This document shows positions 17,373-25,965 of a DNA stretch of 64,000 nt, one piece after another. This DNA is from Variovorax paradoxus. GTDB lineage: Bacteria; Pseudomonadota; Gammaproteobacteria; Burkholderiales; Burkholderiaceae_C. The notes under the pieces are model-generated. The model was given only the letters and a program-made list of their open reading frames with translations. It did no database searches and was not told where the DNA came from. Positions within the stretch are counted from its first letter, which is position 1. Every line of letters starts with the position of its first letter. The position numbers and the translations under genes were made by a program. Where the stretch lies: contig NZ_JAGGNW010000020.1 of the NCBI RefSeq assembly GCF_018614875.1, positions 1-64,000 of the forward strand. The letters are read 5' to 3'.

Positions 17373-18284
17373 TCAGTAGACCAAAGGATCGATCGAATCT
17401 GTCGGGTTGGCGTACGCCTTCTCAAGCGCAGGGCTCATCGGGAAGTTCATTCGCAGGCCGCGCGGCGGAATGGGCTGCACGAACCATTTGTCGTAGTTCG
17501 CCTTGGCCGCGGGTGACTTCAGGAAGGCATTCAGGGCCTTGTCGACGGCGGCCTTGAAATCGGGGTCATCGCGCCGCATGACCAGCCCGTAGGGCTCCGC
17601 CGGCGCGAGCCTGTCTGGAGAAATAACGTAGTCGGACGGATTCTTGGCGCTCGCGATGGAGCTGGCAAGCAGCACGTCGTCGCTCACCAGCGCTGCGGCG
17701 CGGTCGGTCGAGAGCATCAGGAAGGCTTCGGGCTGGTCCTTGGCGCTGACGATGCGCATGTTCAGGTTCTGCTTCACGTTGATCTCGTTGAGAATCACCA
17801 TGTGGTTCGAGCCCGGCACGGCCACAACCGTCTTCCCCCTGAGGTCGGCCACTGTCCTCAGCATGCTTTCCTTCTTCGCGACGAAGGCTGTGGCCGTGAG
17901 AAAGAAAGTGCTACTGAAAGTCACCTGTTTCTGGCGCGCAGCATTGTTGGTCACGCTGGCGCAGTCCATGTCGATGGTGCCGTTTCCGAGTAGCGCCAGC
18001 CGGGTTTGGGCCGTCACGGGCTTGTACTCGACCTTCAGTGTCTTGATGCCGGCATCGGTCTTGAGGCTGTCGGCCAGAGCCTTGCACATGTCGACCGTGA
18101 AGCCAATCACATTCTGGTTGTCATCGACATAAGCGAACGGCACCTGGTTCTCGCGCACTCCGATCGCCAGCGTGCCGGTTTCGGCGATCTTTTTCAACGT
18201 ACCCGTGAGAGGCGCTGCGCCTGCATGCGCGATGCCAAGCGCAATGACCGCGCTGACGTACCATTTGCAAATGCTGAAACGCAT
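17373..18284 (-). CDS. Periplasmic glutamate/aspartate-type binding protein (GltI-like)
   Basis: This 303-residue extracellular solute-binding protein of family 3 starts at ATG 18284, preceded by GAAGGA. The signal peptide is MRFSICKWYVSAVIALGIAH to about residue 26. Then come GTLAIGVRENQVPFAYVDD, IGFTVDMCKALADSL and DMDCASVTNNAARQ, closely following GltI/AatJ. It is first in the gltI-J-K type operon. The transporter should import an acidic or polar amino acid, but needs an ATPase supplied from elsewhere. Confidence 0.92.
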   Translation of the reverse strand: MRFSICKWYVSAVIALGIAHAGAAPLTGTLKKIAETGTLAIGVRENQVPFAYVDDNQNVIGFTVDMCKALADSLKTDAGIKTLKVEYKPVTAQTRLALLGNGTIDMDCASVTNNAARQKQVTFSSTFFLTATAFVAKKESMLRTVADLRGKTVVAVPGSNHMVILNEINVKQNLNMRIVSAKDQPEAFLMLSTDRAAALVSDDVLLASSIASAKNPSDYVISPDRLAPAEPYGLVMRRDDPDFKAAVDKALNAFLKSPAAKANYDKWFVQPIPPRGLRMNFPMSPALEKAYANPTDSIDPLVY

Positions 18285-18494
18285 GTTCGGTCCTTCGATG
18301 ATGAATGTGAAACAGATGGCAGGGGGTTCGTTCGATGCCTCTTCGGCGTTCAAATGTCATGGCTCACGGGTTCGCTGTCCATCGCACTGCGAACATCGCG
18401 ATGCGGCTTGGCTATCACCACATGGGTTCAAGCTCACCAGATGGACACCCTCTGGTGTTGGCAAATCTCACCAGCTTTACCGAGCTAAAAGCAA

Positions 18495-18873
18495 CCTTGC
18501 GGGTCAGCGTCTTCTCGGAACTCAGGTAGACGTTGCGCGCCACCTGCATGGTGATGGTCGAGGCGCCCTGGCTCTTCACGCGGTTCAGGTTGGCCAGCCC
18601 GGCGCGAACCATGCCCTTGTAGTCGACGCCGCCGTGATCGTAGAAGCGGGAGTCTTCGGCAGCCAGCACGGCGTCTTTCACGACCTTCGGAATGGCCGAG
18701 ATCGGGGTGAGATTGCGGCGCTCCTCGCCGAACTCGCCGATCAGCACGGCCAGCATCCCGGCCAGGGCGATGCCGAAGCCCCAGAAAAAAAAGCGCAGCA
18801 GCCACTTCAGCCAGGTCGGGCGCTTGGGGGGAGGATTCTTGGCTGGCTCTTTGGGAAGTGAAATTGCTTGCAT
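18495..18873 (-). pseudogene. mrcA: mrcA (penicillin-binding protein 1A) 5' fragment
   Basis: The first about 126 codons of a class A penicillin-binding protein are present: a cytosolic proline-rich leader, one membrane anchor (WLLRFFFWGFGIALAGMLAV) and the start of the glycosyltransferase domain with the catalytic-region motif AAEDSRFYDHGGVDYKGMVR and ASTITMQVARNVYLSSEK. After SEKTLTRKV the similarity stops and the frame runs on into unrelated residues. The full protein is usually near 800 residues, so over 80% is missing. It lies amid other relics and cannot be functional. Confidence 0.9.
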
Positions 18874-19030
18874 GAAAGGTTGGTCGAGCGCGTATTGGCT
18901 TGAGTTGGCCTCCTCAATCCACGCTGATGTCGCTTTCATGGGGAGCTGGACCGGGGCTGGCCTGCTCACAGATCAGCCGGATGACTTGAGAGATTTCGTC
19001 GCCCTTCATATCTCTCACTGTTTCGGACAG

Positions 19031-19108
19031 ATCGGCCACGCAGCAATTGCATCGCAGGAAAGGAGACCTGTGAAGTTAAACTATCAAATCAATTGATAGG
19101 CGTTGCTA
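19031..19108. promoter_or_regulatory. Inverted second copy of the 3.1-kb lysR/monooxygenase promoter
   Basis: The reverse complement of 19031-19114 aligns without gaps to 3131-3214, including an identical 20-base core TGATTTGATAGTTTAACTTC. The dyad at 19081-19099, CTATCAAATCAATTGATAG, has perfect 7-base arms. The lysR start codon is preserved at 19109. On the other side, where the monooxygenase should begin, the sequence leads into the mrcA fragment. Confidence 0.8.
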
Positions 19109-19290
19109 ATGAATTTAAGTGCAGGGAAGCTCTAGGACTCGCCCGTTGTGGCTAGACGCAGTTCCACCCAGAGCGTCTGAAGAGAGCTTCATGATCTAAG
19201 CCTGATGCCTAAAGCCTTCGAAGCGCAAGTAGGTGCCCAGCTCTACGATCGGAAGAAAGCCGCCAGCGTTACAGCGATCGGCTCCTTAGG
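19109..19290 (+). pseudogene. lysR relic, paralogue of the 2210-3136 regulator
   Basis: Reading from ATG 19109 in a single frame gives MNLSAGKL, a stop, further residues, another stop, then LSLMPKAFEAQVGAQLYDR. The intact lysR at 3136 begins MNISTRQL and has LSLMLKDLETQVGARLFDR at the corresponding place. The relic carries two in-frame stops and ends at the TGA near 19290, where an IS66-like fragment begins. It covers only the DNA-binding domain. Confidence 0.8.
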
Positions 19291-19314
19291 GTGATCCAAA
19301 CCACGGCCCGACCT

Positions 19315-19515
19315 GCGTGCACCGTTTCATCTACGACAAGCGGGCCTGCTTACTTTCAGTGCCTAGTGCAAGAAGCGGTTCCGCCGCAAATCAGCGACGG
19401 CGGCATGCCTCCAACAGGCTTGGTGATGCACCCGATGAATTGCCGCTTCATGGACCACGCGCCGTACTGCTGTCGGGGGGCTTTCAGCGCTCGCTCGGGC
19501 GTGCACATGCATGAC
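19315..19515 (+). mobile_element. Fragment of an IS66-family transposase gene
   Basis: The plus-strand frame through this segment reads VQEAVPPQISDGGMPPTGLV and FMDHAPYCCRGAFSARSGVH. That pattern, G-L-x-x-H-x4-R-F-x-D-H-x-P-Y followed by ARSGVH, is typical of IS66 TnpC in the stretch before its catalytic domain. There is no full transposase, no TnpA or TnpB and no clear terminal repeats. It is a degraded remnant, next to the lysR relic whose end may mark the old insertion boundary. Confidence 0.55.
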
Positions 19516-19548
19516 TGCTGTCGCCAGCAGCAGAGGCCGCCCGAAAGC

Positions 19549-20553
19549 TTAGCTCTCCGAGTGGATGTTTTTCATGATGATCACGCCGCCCAGGCGGGCA
19601 GTGTCGGCACGCATGCGGCGGGCCAGCGCTTCAGGCGGACCAGGCTGCGCTTGCCAACCGTTCTTCAACAGCGCAGCGCTCACGTCGCGCGTGCTGATCA
19701 CTTCGGTCAGCGCCGCATTGAGCCGGGCTATCGCGGCTTTGTTCATGCTCGCGGGCGCGGCAAGCGCGGTCCAGATTTCGAGGTCGGCGCCACGCACATC
19801 GGCGTCGCGGATGGAAGGCAGTTCCCCGGCCAACTGACTGCGCTCAGGCGAGGTCACACCGATGGCGTTGAGTTTGCCCGAATTGATGTGAGGCATCACA
19901 AGCCCAGGTGGTAACAACGCCAGCTGGATTTCGCTGGCAAGGAGCCCTGCCATTACCTGCGGGTTGCCGGGATAGGGCTTGTGCTGGGGGGTGATGGCGG
20001 CGCGGCTCTTGAGCAGCTCCATGCCCAGGTGGCCCACCGTGCCCACGCCTGGCGTGCCATACCTGGCGCCGGTGCCGAGGTTGCGCACCCACAGCAATTG
20101 TTCGGCCGCGGTTCTGCCCGCGGCGCTGCCCGACACCACGAGCACCAGCGGCGTGCTACCGATGAGTCCGATCGGCGCGAAGTCCTTCTCGGGGTCGAAA
20201 GGCAGCGATGGGTTGAGCAGCTTCGCGATGGTGAGGTTGCCATTGATCAGTGCGCCGATGGTGTGTTCGTCAGTCGCGGTGGCCACCAAGGCAGCCGCGA
20301 TGTTGCCGCTGGCGCCGGGCTTGTTCTCGACCAGCACCGGCTGATGCAGGATCTTCGACAGCGGCTCGGCAATCGCACGCGCCGCGAGGTCGGGCGACGC
20401 GCCGGCGGGAAAGCCCACCAGGATGCGCACAGGCTTGGTGGGCCAGGTGACCTCGCTGACAGGAGCGGTGCGTTGTGCCCACGAAGACTTCGCGAGGAGC
20501 GAGGCGGCAACGGCTGCCGTAGCGCCTTCGAGAAAGCGGCGTTTGGTGGTCAT
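19549..20553 (-). CDS. Bug/TctC-family periplasmic solute receptor with Tat-like leader
   Basis: This 334-residue Bug receptor has an N-terminus MTTKRRFLEGATAAVAASLL containing a twin-arginine-like KRRFLEG followed by a hydrophobic stretch ending in WAQ. The mature part reads TKPVRILVGFPAGASPDLAA, GASGNIAAALVATATDEHT and ELPSIRDADV. Starts at 20553 and 20568 are both possible; I chose 20553 because it places the Tat motif normally. It is divergent from the transaminase at 20848, with which it may share a ligand. Confidence 0.9.
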   Translation of the reverse strand: MTTKRRFLEGATAAVAASLLAKSSWAQRTAPVSEVTWPTKPVRILVGFPAGASPDLAARAIAEPLSKILHQPVLVENKPGASGNIAAALVATATDEHTIGALINGNLTIAKLLNPSLPFDPEKDFAPIGLIGSTPLVLVVSGSAAGRTAAEQLLWVRNLGTGARYGTPGVGTVGHLGMELLKSRAAITPQHKPYPGNPQVMAGLLASEIQLALLPPGLVMPHINSGKLNAIGVTSPERSQLAGELPSIRDADVRGADLEIWTALAAPASMNKAAIARLNAALTEVISTRDVSAALLKNGWQAQPGPPEALARRMRADTARLGGVIIMKNIHSES

Positions 20554-20847
20554 CGAGGGCGATTCCATTTGCCGAAAACACATATTCGCTCTTTTTTTGG
20601 TACTGAATGTCGATGCATCCTTCGATGCATCTTCGTCATTCAAATGTGCATGACTTGCGTAAGAGCCGTCCATTGCACGGCGAGCATCACGATGCGTTTT
20701 GGTTATCACCATGCCTCTTCCTCGTCAAGACAGCGGTGTCCGGGTGATGGCGCTGCGTGATGTGAGTTCGCTATCTCGATGACTCCAGACCGGTAGACGA
20801 TCTGCGCGCATCCAATCGACCATGGGTGCTCTTGAGGAACTCCAACC

Positions 20848-21771
20848 ATGATGAACACACCACTTTCTCGCATCACGCCCGCTATCCCGGCCTGGCCGTG
20901 TTATCTGAACGGCGAATTTAGCAATCTGCGGGAGGCGCGCGTCTCCGTTCTGGATCGTGCCTTCCTGTTCGGCGATGCAATCTATGACGTCGTGCCCGCC
21001 TATGACGGACGGCTCTTCCTGTTCGACCAGCACATGGCGCGCTTGGAGCGCGGTTTGGTCGAAATGCGGATCTCGAATCCCTTGACGCGTGCCGCCTGGC
21101 GCGAGCTGGCAGAGGAACTGCTCGCGCAGCATGCGGTGGCGGATCCGCATGACGGCGGCGTGCGGCGTCAACTGGTCTACTTCCAGGTGAGTCGCGGTGC
21201 GGCCATGCGCGAGCATGCGATGCCGAGCGACCTGGCGCCTACGGTTTTCGGCATGGCCAACCGCATGCCAGTGCCCTCACCCGAACAGCGGCGCCAAGGT
21301 GTCGAATGCATCTCTGCAGAGGACTTTCGCTGGCGCATGGCACATCTCAAGAGCACGAGCCTGCTCGGTGCGGTCTTCTCCAAGCAACTGAGCGTCGACG
21401 CGGGCGTGGCGGACACGATCATGTTCCGCGACAACCTGCTCAGCGAGGCATCGGCCAGCAACGTCTGGATCGTGAAGAGCGGTCGCGTGATCGGCGTGCC
21501 GAAAAGCCACCTTGCGCTCGAAGGCATACGCTACAGCCTGCTAGAGACTATATGCCAGGACGAAGGATTGCCCTTCGTCCTTCGTGAAGTAACGCGCGCC
21601 GAAGTGTTCGATGCTGACGAAGTGATCCTCTCTTCGGCGGTGAAGGAACTCTTGCCCGTCGTGCAGCTGGATCGCCAGCGCATCGGCACTGGCCAGCCAG
21701 GCGGAGTCTTCAAACGCCTTTATGCTGGCTACGAACGTGCCGTCGCCAGAACGGCGGCCGTCCCCGACTAG
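20848..21771 (+). CDS. Class IV aminotransferase, D-amino-acid transaminase-like
   Basis: This 307-residue fold-type IV PLP enzyme opens with YLNGEFSNLREARVSVLDRA, FLFGDAIYDVVPAYDGRLF. The PLP lysine is K168 in HLKSTSLLGAVFSKQ, and E200 in LLSEASASNVWIVK is the conserved glutamate contacting the pyridine nitrogen. FQVSRGAAMREH matches the D-amino-acid transaminase loop better than the branched-chain enzyme. Its stop codon overlaps that of the convergent lysR. A role in turnover of a D- or unusual amino acid is inferred. Confidence 0.88.
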   Translation: MMNTPLSRITPAIPAWPCYLNGEFSNLREARVSVLDRAFLFGDAIYDVVPAYDGRLFLFDQHMARLERGLVEMRISNPLTRAAWRELAEELLAQHAVADPHDGGVRRQLVYFQVSRGAAMREHAMPSDLAPTVFGMANRMPVPSPEQRRQGVECISAEDFRWRMAHLKSTSLLGAVFSKQLSVDAGVADTIMFRDNLLSEASASNVWIVKSGRVIGVPKSHLALEGIRYSLLETICQDEGLPFVLREVTRAEVFDADEVILSSAVKELLPVVQLDRQRIGTGQPGGVFKRLYAGYERAVARTAAVPD

Positions 21772-22715
21772 CTAGAGGAGCTAGGGGTCCAGGACGTGGG
21801 GCGCACGGTCCCTCGGGTCATCCGCGCGAATGAGCGCAGCATCGCGAGCAGCGTTTTCGCCTCCGGGCTCAAGCGCCGGCTTGCCCGAGACACTATGGCT
21901 ACTTCGTAACGTCGCGAGGGCTGCTCTACCTTGATCTCGACCATGACGCGTGCCGTCAGCGGATGGTCGAGGATGCTGCGCGGCAGGCGAGCAACGCAGT
22001 CGGAATCCATCAGCATCGACACCGCGCCGAACAATGAGTCAGAGACCGCTGCCATCCGCGGCCGACCAAGTTGCTGCTGGATGAACAGTTCTTGGATGCT
22101 TTCGTCCTCCTGCCCCGGACGCCCGGGATCACCTACTATCACCCACTGCAGATCGGCGAGCTCGCTGATGGAGCGCGCGGCGGCATTCGGATGGCCCTTT
22201 CGCGCCACAATCGCGGCCTCAGATTCGTAGAGTACGTCCACGCGCAGATCAGCGGCGTCGAGCCTTTCGGGCAACCGCATCACGGCCAGTTCAATGCGAC
22301 CGTCGCGCAGCGCCGCAAGCAGTTCCGACGCAGCGCTTTGTGTCAGGTGAATGGCGACGTCGGGCAGCACGCGAATGAAGTCCTGCAACACTGCCGGCAC
22401 CAGCCGCAGCGATGGTTCGACCGATACCCCCAGCGCCACGCGGGTGGTACGGCGCGCTTGCGTGCTGCGCAGCCACCCCTCCGCCCGATCGGCTTCCAGG
22501 ATCGCGGCTTGCGCGTAGGGCAAGAACGCCCGTCCATCTGCTGTCAACACGACGCCCTTGGCCGCGCGTTCAATAAGGGAGAGGCCGTGCTCATTCTCGA
22601 GCCGCGCAACGCTCTTGGTCAGTCCTGCTTGCGATACTTCGAGTGCACGCGCCGCAGCGCGGAAGCCACCATGCGTGACCACGGCGTTCAGATCGCGAAG
22701 TTGCTGAAGATTCAT
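21768..22715 (-). CDS. LysR-family regulator (CysB/GltC-like)
   Basis: This 315-residue LysR regulator starts at ATG 22715: MNLQQLRDLNAVVTHGGFRA, VSQAGLTKSVARLENEHGL, then an effector-binding domain. It is convergent with the transaminase gene; the two stop codons interlock (plus-strand TAG at 21769, minus-strand TAG ending at 21768), leaving no room for a terminator between them. It faces the AT-rich region and gltL relic on its other side. Confidence 0.92.
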   Translation of the reverse strand: MNLQQLRDLNAVVTHGGFRAAARALEVSQAGLTKSVARLENEHGLSLIERAAKGVVLTADGRAFLPYAQAAILEADRAEGWLRSTQARRTTRVALGVSVEPSLRLVPAVLQDFIRVLPDVAIHLTQSAASELLAALRDGRIELAVMRLPERLDAADLRVDVLYESEAAIVARKGHPNAAARSISELADLQWVIVGDPGRPGQEDESIQELFIQQQLGRPRMAAVSDSLFGAVSMLMDSDCVARLPRSILDHPLTARVMVEIKVEQPSRRYEVAIVSRASRRLSPEAKTLLAMLRSFARMTRGTVRPTSWTPSSSS

Positions 22716-22802
22716 GCGTATGGGACCCCAAAATTGAACGCACGGTTTTCCTCCTAAGCGAGCAGAGGCCGTGACAAGCGAACCTAGCACCAACCGATCA
22801 TT

Positions 22803-22850
22803 CAATTCATTAAAAGAAGATATTAGTTAATTTAATAATTTAATTTACAA
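22803..22850. promoter_or_regulatory. AT-rich promoter-like stretch upstream of lysR 22715
   Basis: About 48 bases consisting almost only of A and T (for example TTAATTTAATAATTTAATTT) in an otherwise GC-rich region. It lies between the lysR start and the gltL relic and contains several overlapping T-N11-A dyads. It may be the lysR promoter and operator or a scar of foreign DNA. Confidence 0.35.
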
Positions 22851-22914
22851 GATCCATCTCGATGCATTCAGGTGCTGTCGAACCAGAGGTGCCAGCAATA
22901 TTCGAAGGAAGTGC

Positions 22915-23646
22915 GTGATCGAAATCAAGAACGTATCCAAGTGGTACGGCCCGGGCAGGTGCTCAACGACTGCAACGTGAGCATCTCCAAGGGCGATGTG
23001 GTGGTGTGCGGCCCGTCGGGTTCCGGCAAGTCCACGCCCATCAAGACCGTGAACGCGCTCGAGCCCTTCCAGAAGGCGAGATCACCGTCAACGGCATTCC
23101 GCTGCACGACCCCAAGACCAACCTGCCCAAGCTGCGCTCCAAGGTCGGCATGGTGTTCTAGCACTTCGAGCTGCTCCCGTATTTGTCGGTGACCGAGAAC
23201 CTCACGATCGCGCCGATTGAGGTGCTGGGCCGCTCGCCCGACGAAGCCAAGACCCGCGGTCTGAAGATGCTCGACCGCGTGGGCCTGATGGCGCACAAGG
23301 ACAAGTTCCCGGGCCAGCTGTCGGGCGGCCAGCAGCAGCGCGTGGCCATTGCCCGTGCGCTGCCGATGGACCCGATCGTGATGCTGTTCGACGAACCCAC
23401 CTCGGCGCTCGACCCCGAAATGGTGGGCGAAGTGCTCGACGTGATGGTGGCTCTGGCCAAGGAAGGCTGATCATGATGGTGGTCACGCACGAAATGGCCT
23501 TTGCCCGCAAGGTGGCGAGCCGCGCGATCTTCATCGACGTGGGCGGCAAGATCCTCGAAGACTGCCCGAAGGACGAGTTCTTCAATCACCCTGAAAACCG
23601 TCAGCCGCGCACCAAGGACTTCTTCAACAAAATCCTCTCACACTGA
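22915..23646 (+). pseudogene. gltL/aatP-like amino-acid ABC ATPase, multiply disrupted
   Basis: From GTG 22915 the sequence encodes a complete glutamate/aspartate importer ATPase across all frames: IEIKNVSKWYG, Walker A GPSGSGKST, Q-loop region, signature LSGGQQQRVAIARAL, Walker B VMLFDEPTSALDPE and H-loop VVTHEMAFA, ending KDFFNKILSH. Lesions: single-base losses near 22952, near 23077 and near 23471, and a TAG at 23159 where the family has CAG (MVFQHFELLP). It is the subunit missing from the 15.9-18.3 kb importer, but lies 4.6 kb away on the other strand, so it may come from a different locus. Confidence 0.9.
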
Positions 23647-23754
23647 ACGCGTTTCAAGTTCCATCGGCTTGACGTCACTGAGCCCCTAATCCGCCGCTTC
23701 TCAGCCACGGCGTCCCTCCTCCTTTCCGCTTGCGGAACAATGAGGATGAACACC

Positions 23755-24310
23755 TTACTGTTCTTTCCTGAGCGTATTACGCCGCCGTGGCAAGCCAGTT
23801 TGGCGAGTGATGCGCTTTACGCCGGAAAGGAACTGCGACAAGCCCAGCATGATCAAGAGAATTGCGAACACAAATCTATGGGCCGACGTGGTCCAATCTG
23901 CCTGCGGCGCCTGCGCGCGTGAGGTCAGGAACGCCAATAGCGTTGCTAGCAGCAGCACGGGGGCGCTCGCTATGAAAGTGCGTTGGTAGCCGCTCGCGTC
24001 GAACAACAATCCGCCGACAGTAGAGCCAATTGCAATGGAGAGCTGGACCGCTGCCACCGGCCTCCGCCAGCTTCAGCGTTCTCGGCGGTGCCCGAGCAAC
24101 CCGGCTCCACCAACCCACCGGCACAGCGGCGGCCATCACCCACACACCCAAAAGCGCGGCCACCGCTGGCGCTCAACCTGCGAAGGGAATCAGACAAAGG
24201 GCACTCACTGCCATCAGGGTAAAAATAGCGATGCGAGTCCCGTACAAGCTCCGCTTCAGGACGCTGCCGATTAAGGCGGTGGAGGCTGCTGAACACGATC
24301 CGCCGACGGG
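23755..24310 (-). pseudogene. MFS transporter C-terminal relic
   Basis: Three minus-strand frames joined by shifts read as the last third of an AraJ-type MFS exporter: STALIGSVLKRSLYGTRIAI with FTLMAVSALCLIPFAG, then AALLGVWVMAAAVPVGWWSR, then MAAVQLSIAIGSTVGGLLFD and TFIASAPVLLLATLLAFLTS. At least two frameshifts and the missing N-terminal half make it non-functional. It lies immediately beyond the last gene of the conjugation module. Confidence 0.8.
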
Positions 24311-24389
24311 ATCGCGCCGACCACAGGCAGGGACACAGAGATGCGTTCGACCCGAACCTTTTAACGAATCGTCGAGGCAATCTCGAACC

Positions 24390-24677
24390 TTAACTACTCG
24401 AAGCACTGGATGTAGTGTCGATGAATGATTGGCATTTGTGCAGGAAACCTGCACCCTTAGTGCTCAGGGTCTTGAATCCTCGATCCCGTGCAATGAAAGT
24501 CGCAAGCATGTGAGGAATCAGCGCGGCAGCATCTACTGGCGCTTGATGAACCCGCCCATGCACCTCTGCATAGGAATCCAGTTGCGCCTTCAGCTCAGCC
24601 GATAGCGTGACCGTCAGCTTTACCGCTTCAGACCGCGGAAGCGCACCCAAGCTGAGTCGGTTCACCCCCTTGCTCAT
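24390..24677 (-). CDS. DUF2274 protein, last gene of the trb operon
   Basis: This 95-residue protein reads RLSLGALPRSEAVKLTVTLS, QLDSYAEVHG and LIPHMLATFIARDRGF, the pattern of the DUF2274 family that follows trbI in many integrated IncP-like conjugation modules. Its start ATG overlaps the trbI stop (ATGA), so it is coupled to it. The ribbon-helix-helix-like appearance suggests DNA binding, but its role is unknown. Confidence 0.85.
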   Translation of the reverse strand: MSKGVNRLSLGALPRSEAVKLTVTLSAELKAQLDSYAEVHGRVHQAPVDAAALIPHMLATFIARDRGFKTLSTKGAGFLHKCQSFIDTTSSASSS

Positions 24678-25963
24678 TGCGGCACTCCCCGCTTGAAAAA
24701 CAGTGGCTGGTACGGCCGCAGCACCAGGTCCTTGTTCACCATCACCCGCATCGGAAACCCCGGCCGGATCGTCAGCGTCGGCTGAACGCTCATGTTGCGC
24801 TTGGTGATCTCCTGCCCGACCTGGTTCACCGCATCCTGCGCCCCTTCGCGGGTCGCGATCACGATGCGATTGCCATCGGTGCGGCTTTCGGGCGCGGCCA
24901 ACTCGGCGCCCACGCCCAGCAGCGTCGACAGTGCCGCCCCGGCCAAAATGCGGTCCCAATGCCAATCCACACCATCTTCCAGTCCCGCATACCCGGCCGG
25001 ATCGATCCCAGGCAGCCGGTCCAGCGCCACCGACGAAGTGTCCGGCAGGATCAGCCGCGTCCACACCAGCAGCACCCGCCGCTGCCCGAAGGCCACCTGG
25101 CTGTCATAGCGCCCGATCAGCCGCGAGCCCTGCGGGATCAGCAGGTATTTGCCCGTGGCCGTGTCGTAGACCGCCTCGGTGACGTTCGCGATCACCTGCC
25201 CCGGCAGATCCGAATTGATCCCCGTTACCAGTGCCGCCGGAATGATCGTCCCGGCCATCACCTGGTACGGTGAAGCGGGCAACTGCAGGCTCCCAGGATT
25301 GCGCGTCGTGCCATCGCCCGCCTTCGCCAGAAACGCCTCCTTCGCATCTTGGCGGTTCTGGATCTCCGTCGGGTCGGTTGGTATGGCCTGCTGCGATGTC
25401 CCGGCCATCGGGTTGAAGGCCTGGTTCCCCGAAGCCAGCGCCGGCGCTTCAACCGACGCCTTCGCTGCCACCGCCGACCTACCCCCACCGCTGTTGCCGC
25501 TGCTCCTGAAGAACACCGACGACCGCGCCGCCTCCTCGGCCGCCAGCCGCTCGGCCTGCTCCGGGTCGACGCCACCGCCCGGCGCACGCATCTCCATCGG
25601 CTGCTGCGACTTCACGATGGCCGGTCCCAAGTCGCCGGGCAGCGGCTCGCCCAGCACCGGCGGGGCCGCCTTCGGCGCCGACGCAAGCCCCGCATAGTCC
25701 TTCGGCAGCCGCTCCAGATCCTCGGCGCGCGCGATGCGGTCCACGTTGAACAGCTCGGTACCGGTGTTGCGGTCCCGCCGACTCGGGCTCAAAGACCACA
25801 ACGTGGCCCCCAGCACCGCGGCGCTGAGCCCACCCACGAACACCGCCAGCATGCGGCGGTTGAGCCGCGTCACGGGCCGCGGCGAAGCGCGCAGCGCCAT
25901 GGCCTCCGGATCGGCCTTCGGCGCAGCAGGGGACGCGCCTTCCGGCATCTCGGTCGTGCCCAT
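24674..25963 (-). CDS. trbI: TrbI, VirB10-like conjugal transfer channel protein
   Basis: This 429-residue protein has a cytosolic N-terminus, one membrane anchor near residues 38-58 (RMLAVFVGGLSAAVLGATLW), a proline-rich periplasmic linker and a C-terminal VirB10 beta-barrel domain with SPYQVMAGTIIPAALVTGIN, YLLIPQGSRLIGRYDSQV and LDRLPGIDPAGYAGLEDGVD. It spans both membranes in the type IV secretion core complex. It lies 2 bases after trbG and overlaps DUF2274. The length is typical. Confidence 0.95.
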   Translation of the reverse strand: MGTTEMPEGASPAAPKADPEAMALRASPRPVTRLNRRMLAVFVGGLSAAVLGATLWSLSPSRRDRNTGTELFNVDRIARAEDLERLPKDYAGLASAPKAAPPVLGEPLPGDLGPAIVKSQQPMEMRAPGGGVDPEQAERLAAEEAARSSVFFRSSGNSGGGRSAVAAKASVEAPALASGNQAFNPMAGTSQQAIPTDPTEIQNRQDAKEAFLAKAGDGTTRNPGSLQLPASPYQVMAGTIIPAALVTGINSDLPGQVIANVTEAVYDTATGKYLLIPQGSRLIGRYDSQVAFGQRRVLLVWTRLILPDTSSVALDRLPGIDPAGYAGLEDGVDWHWDRILAGAALSTLLGVGAELAAPESRTDGNRIVIATREGAQDAVNQVGQEITKRNMSVQPTLTIRPGFPMRVMVNKDLVLRPYQPLFFKRGVPQ

Positions 25964-25965
25964 GC

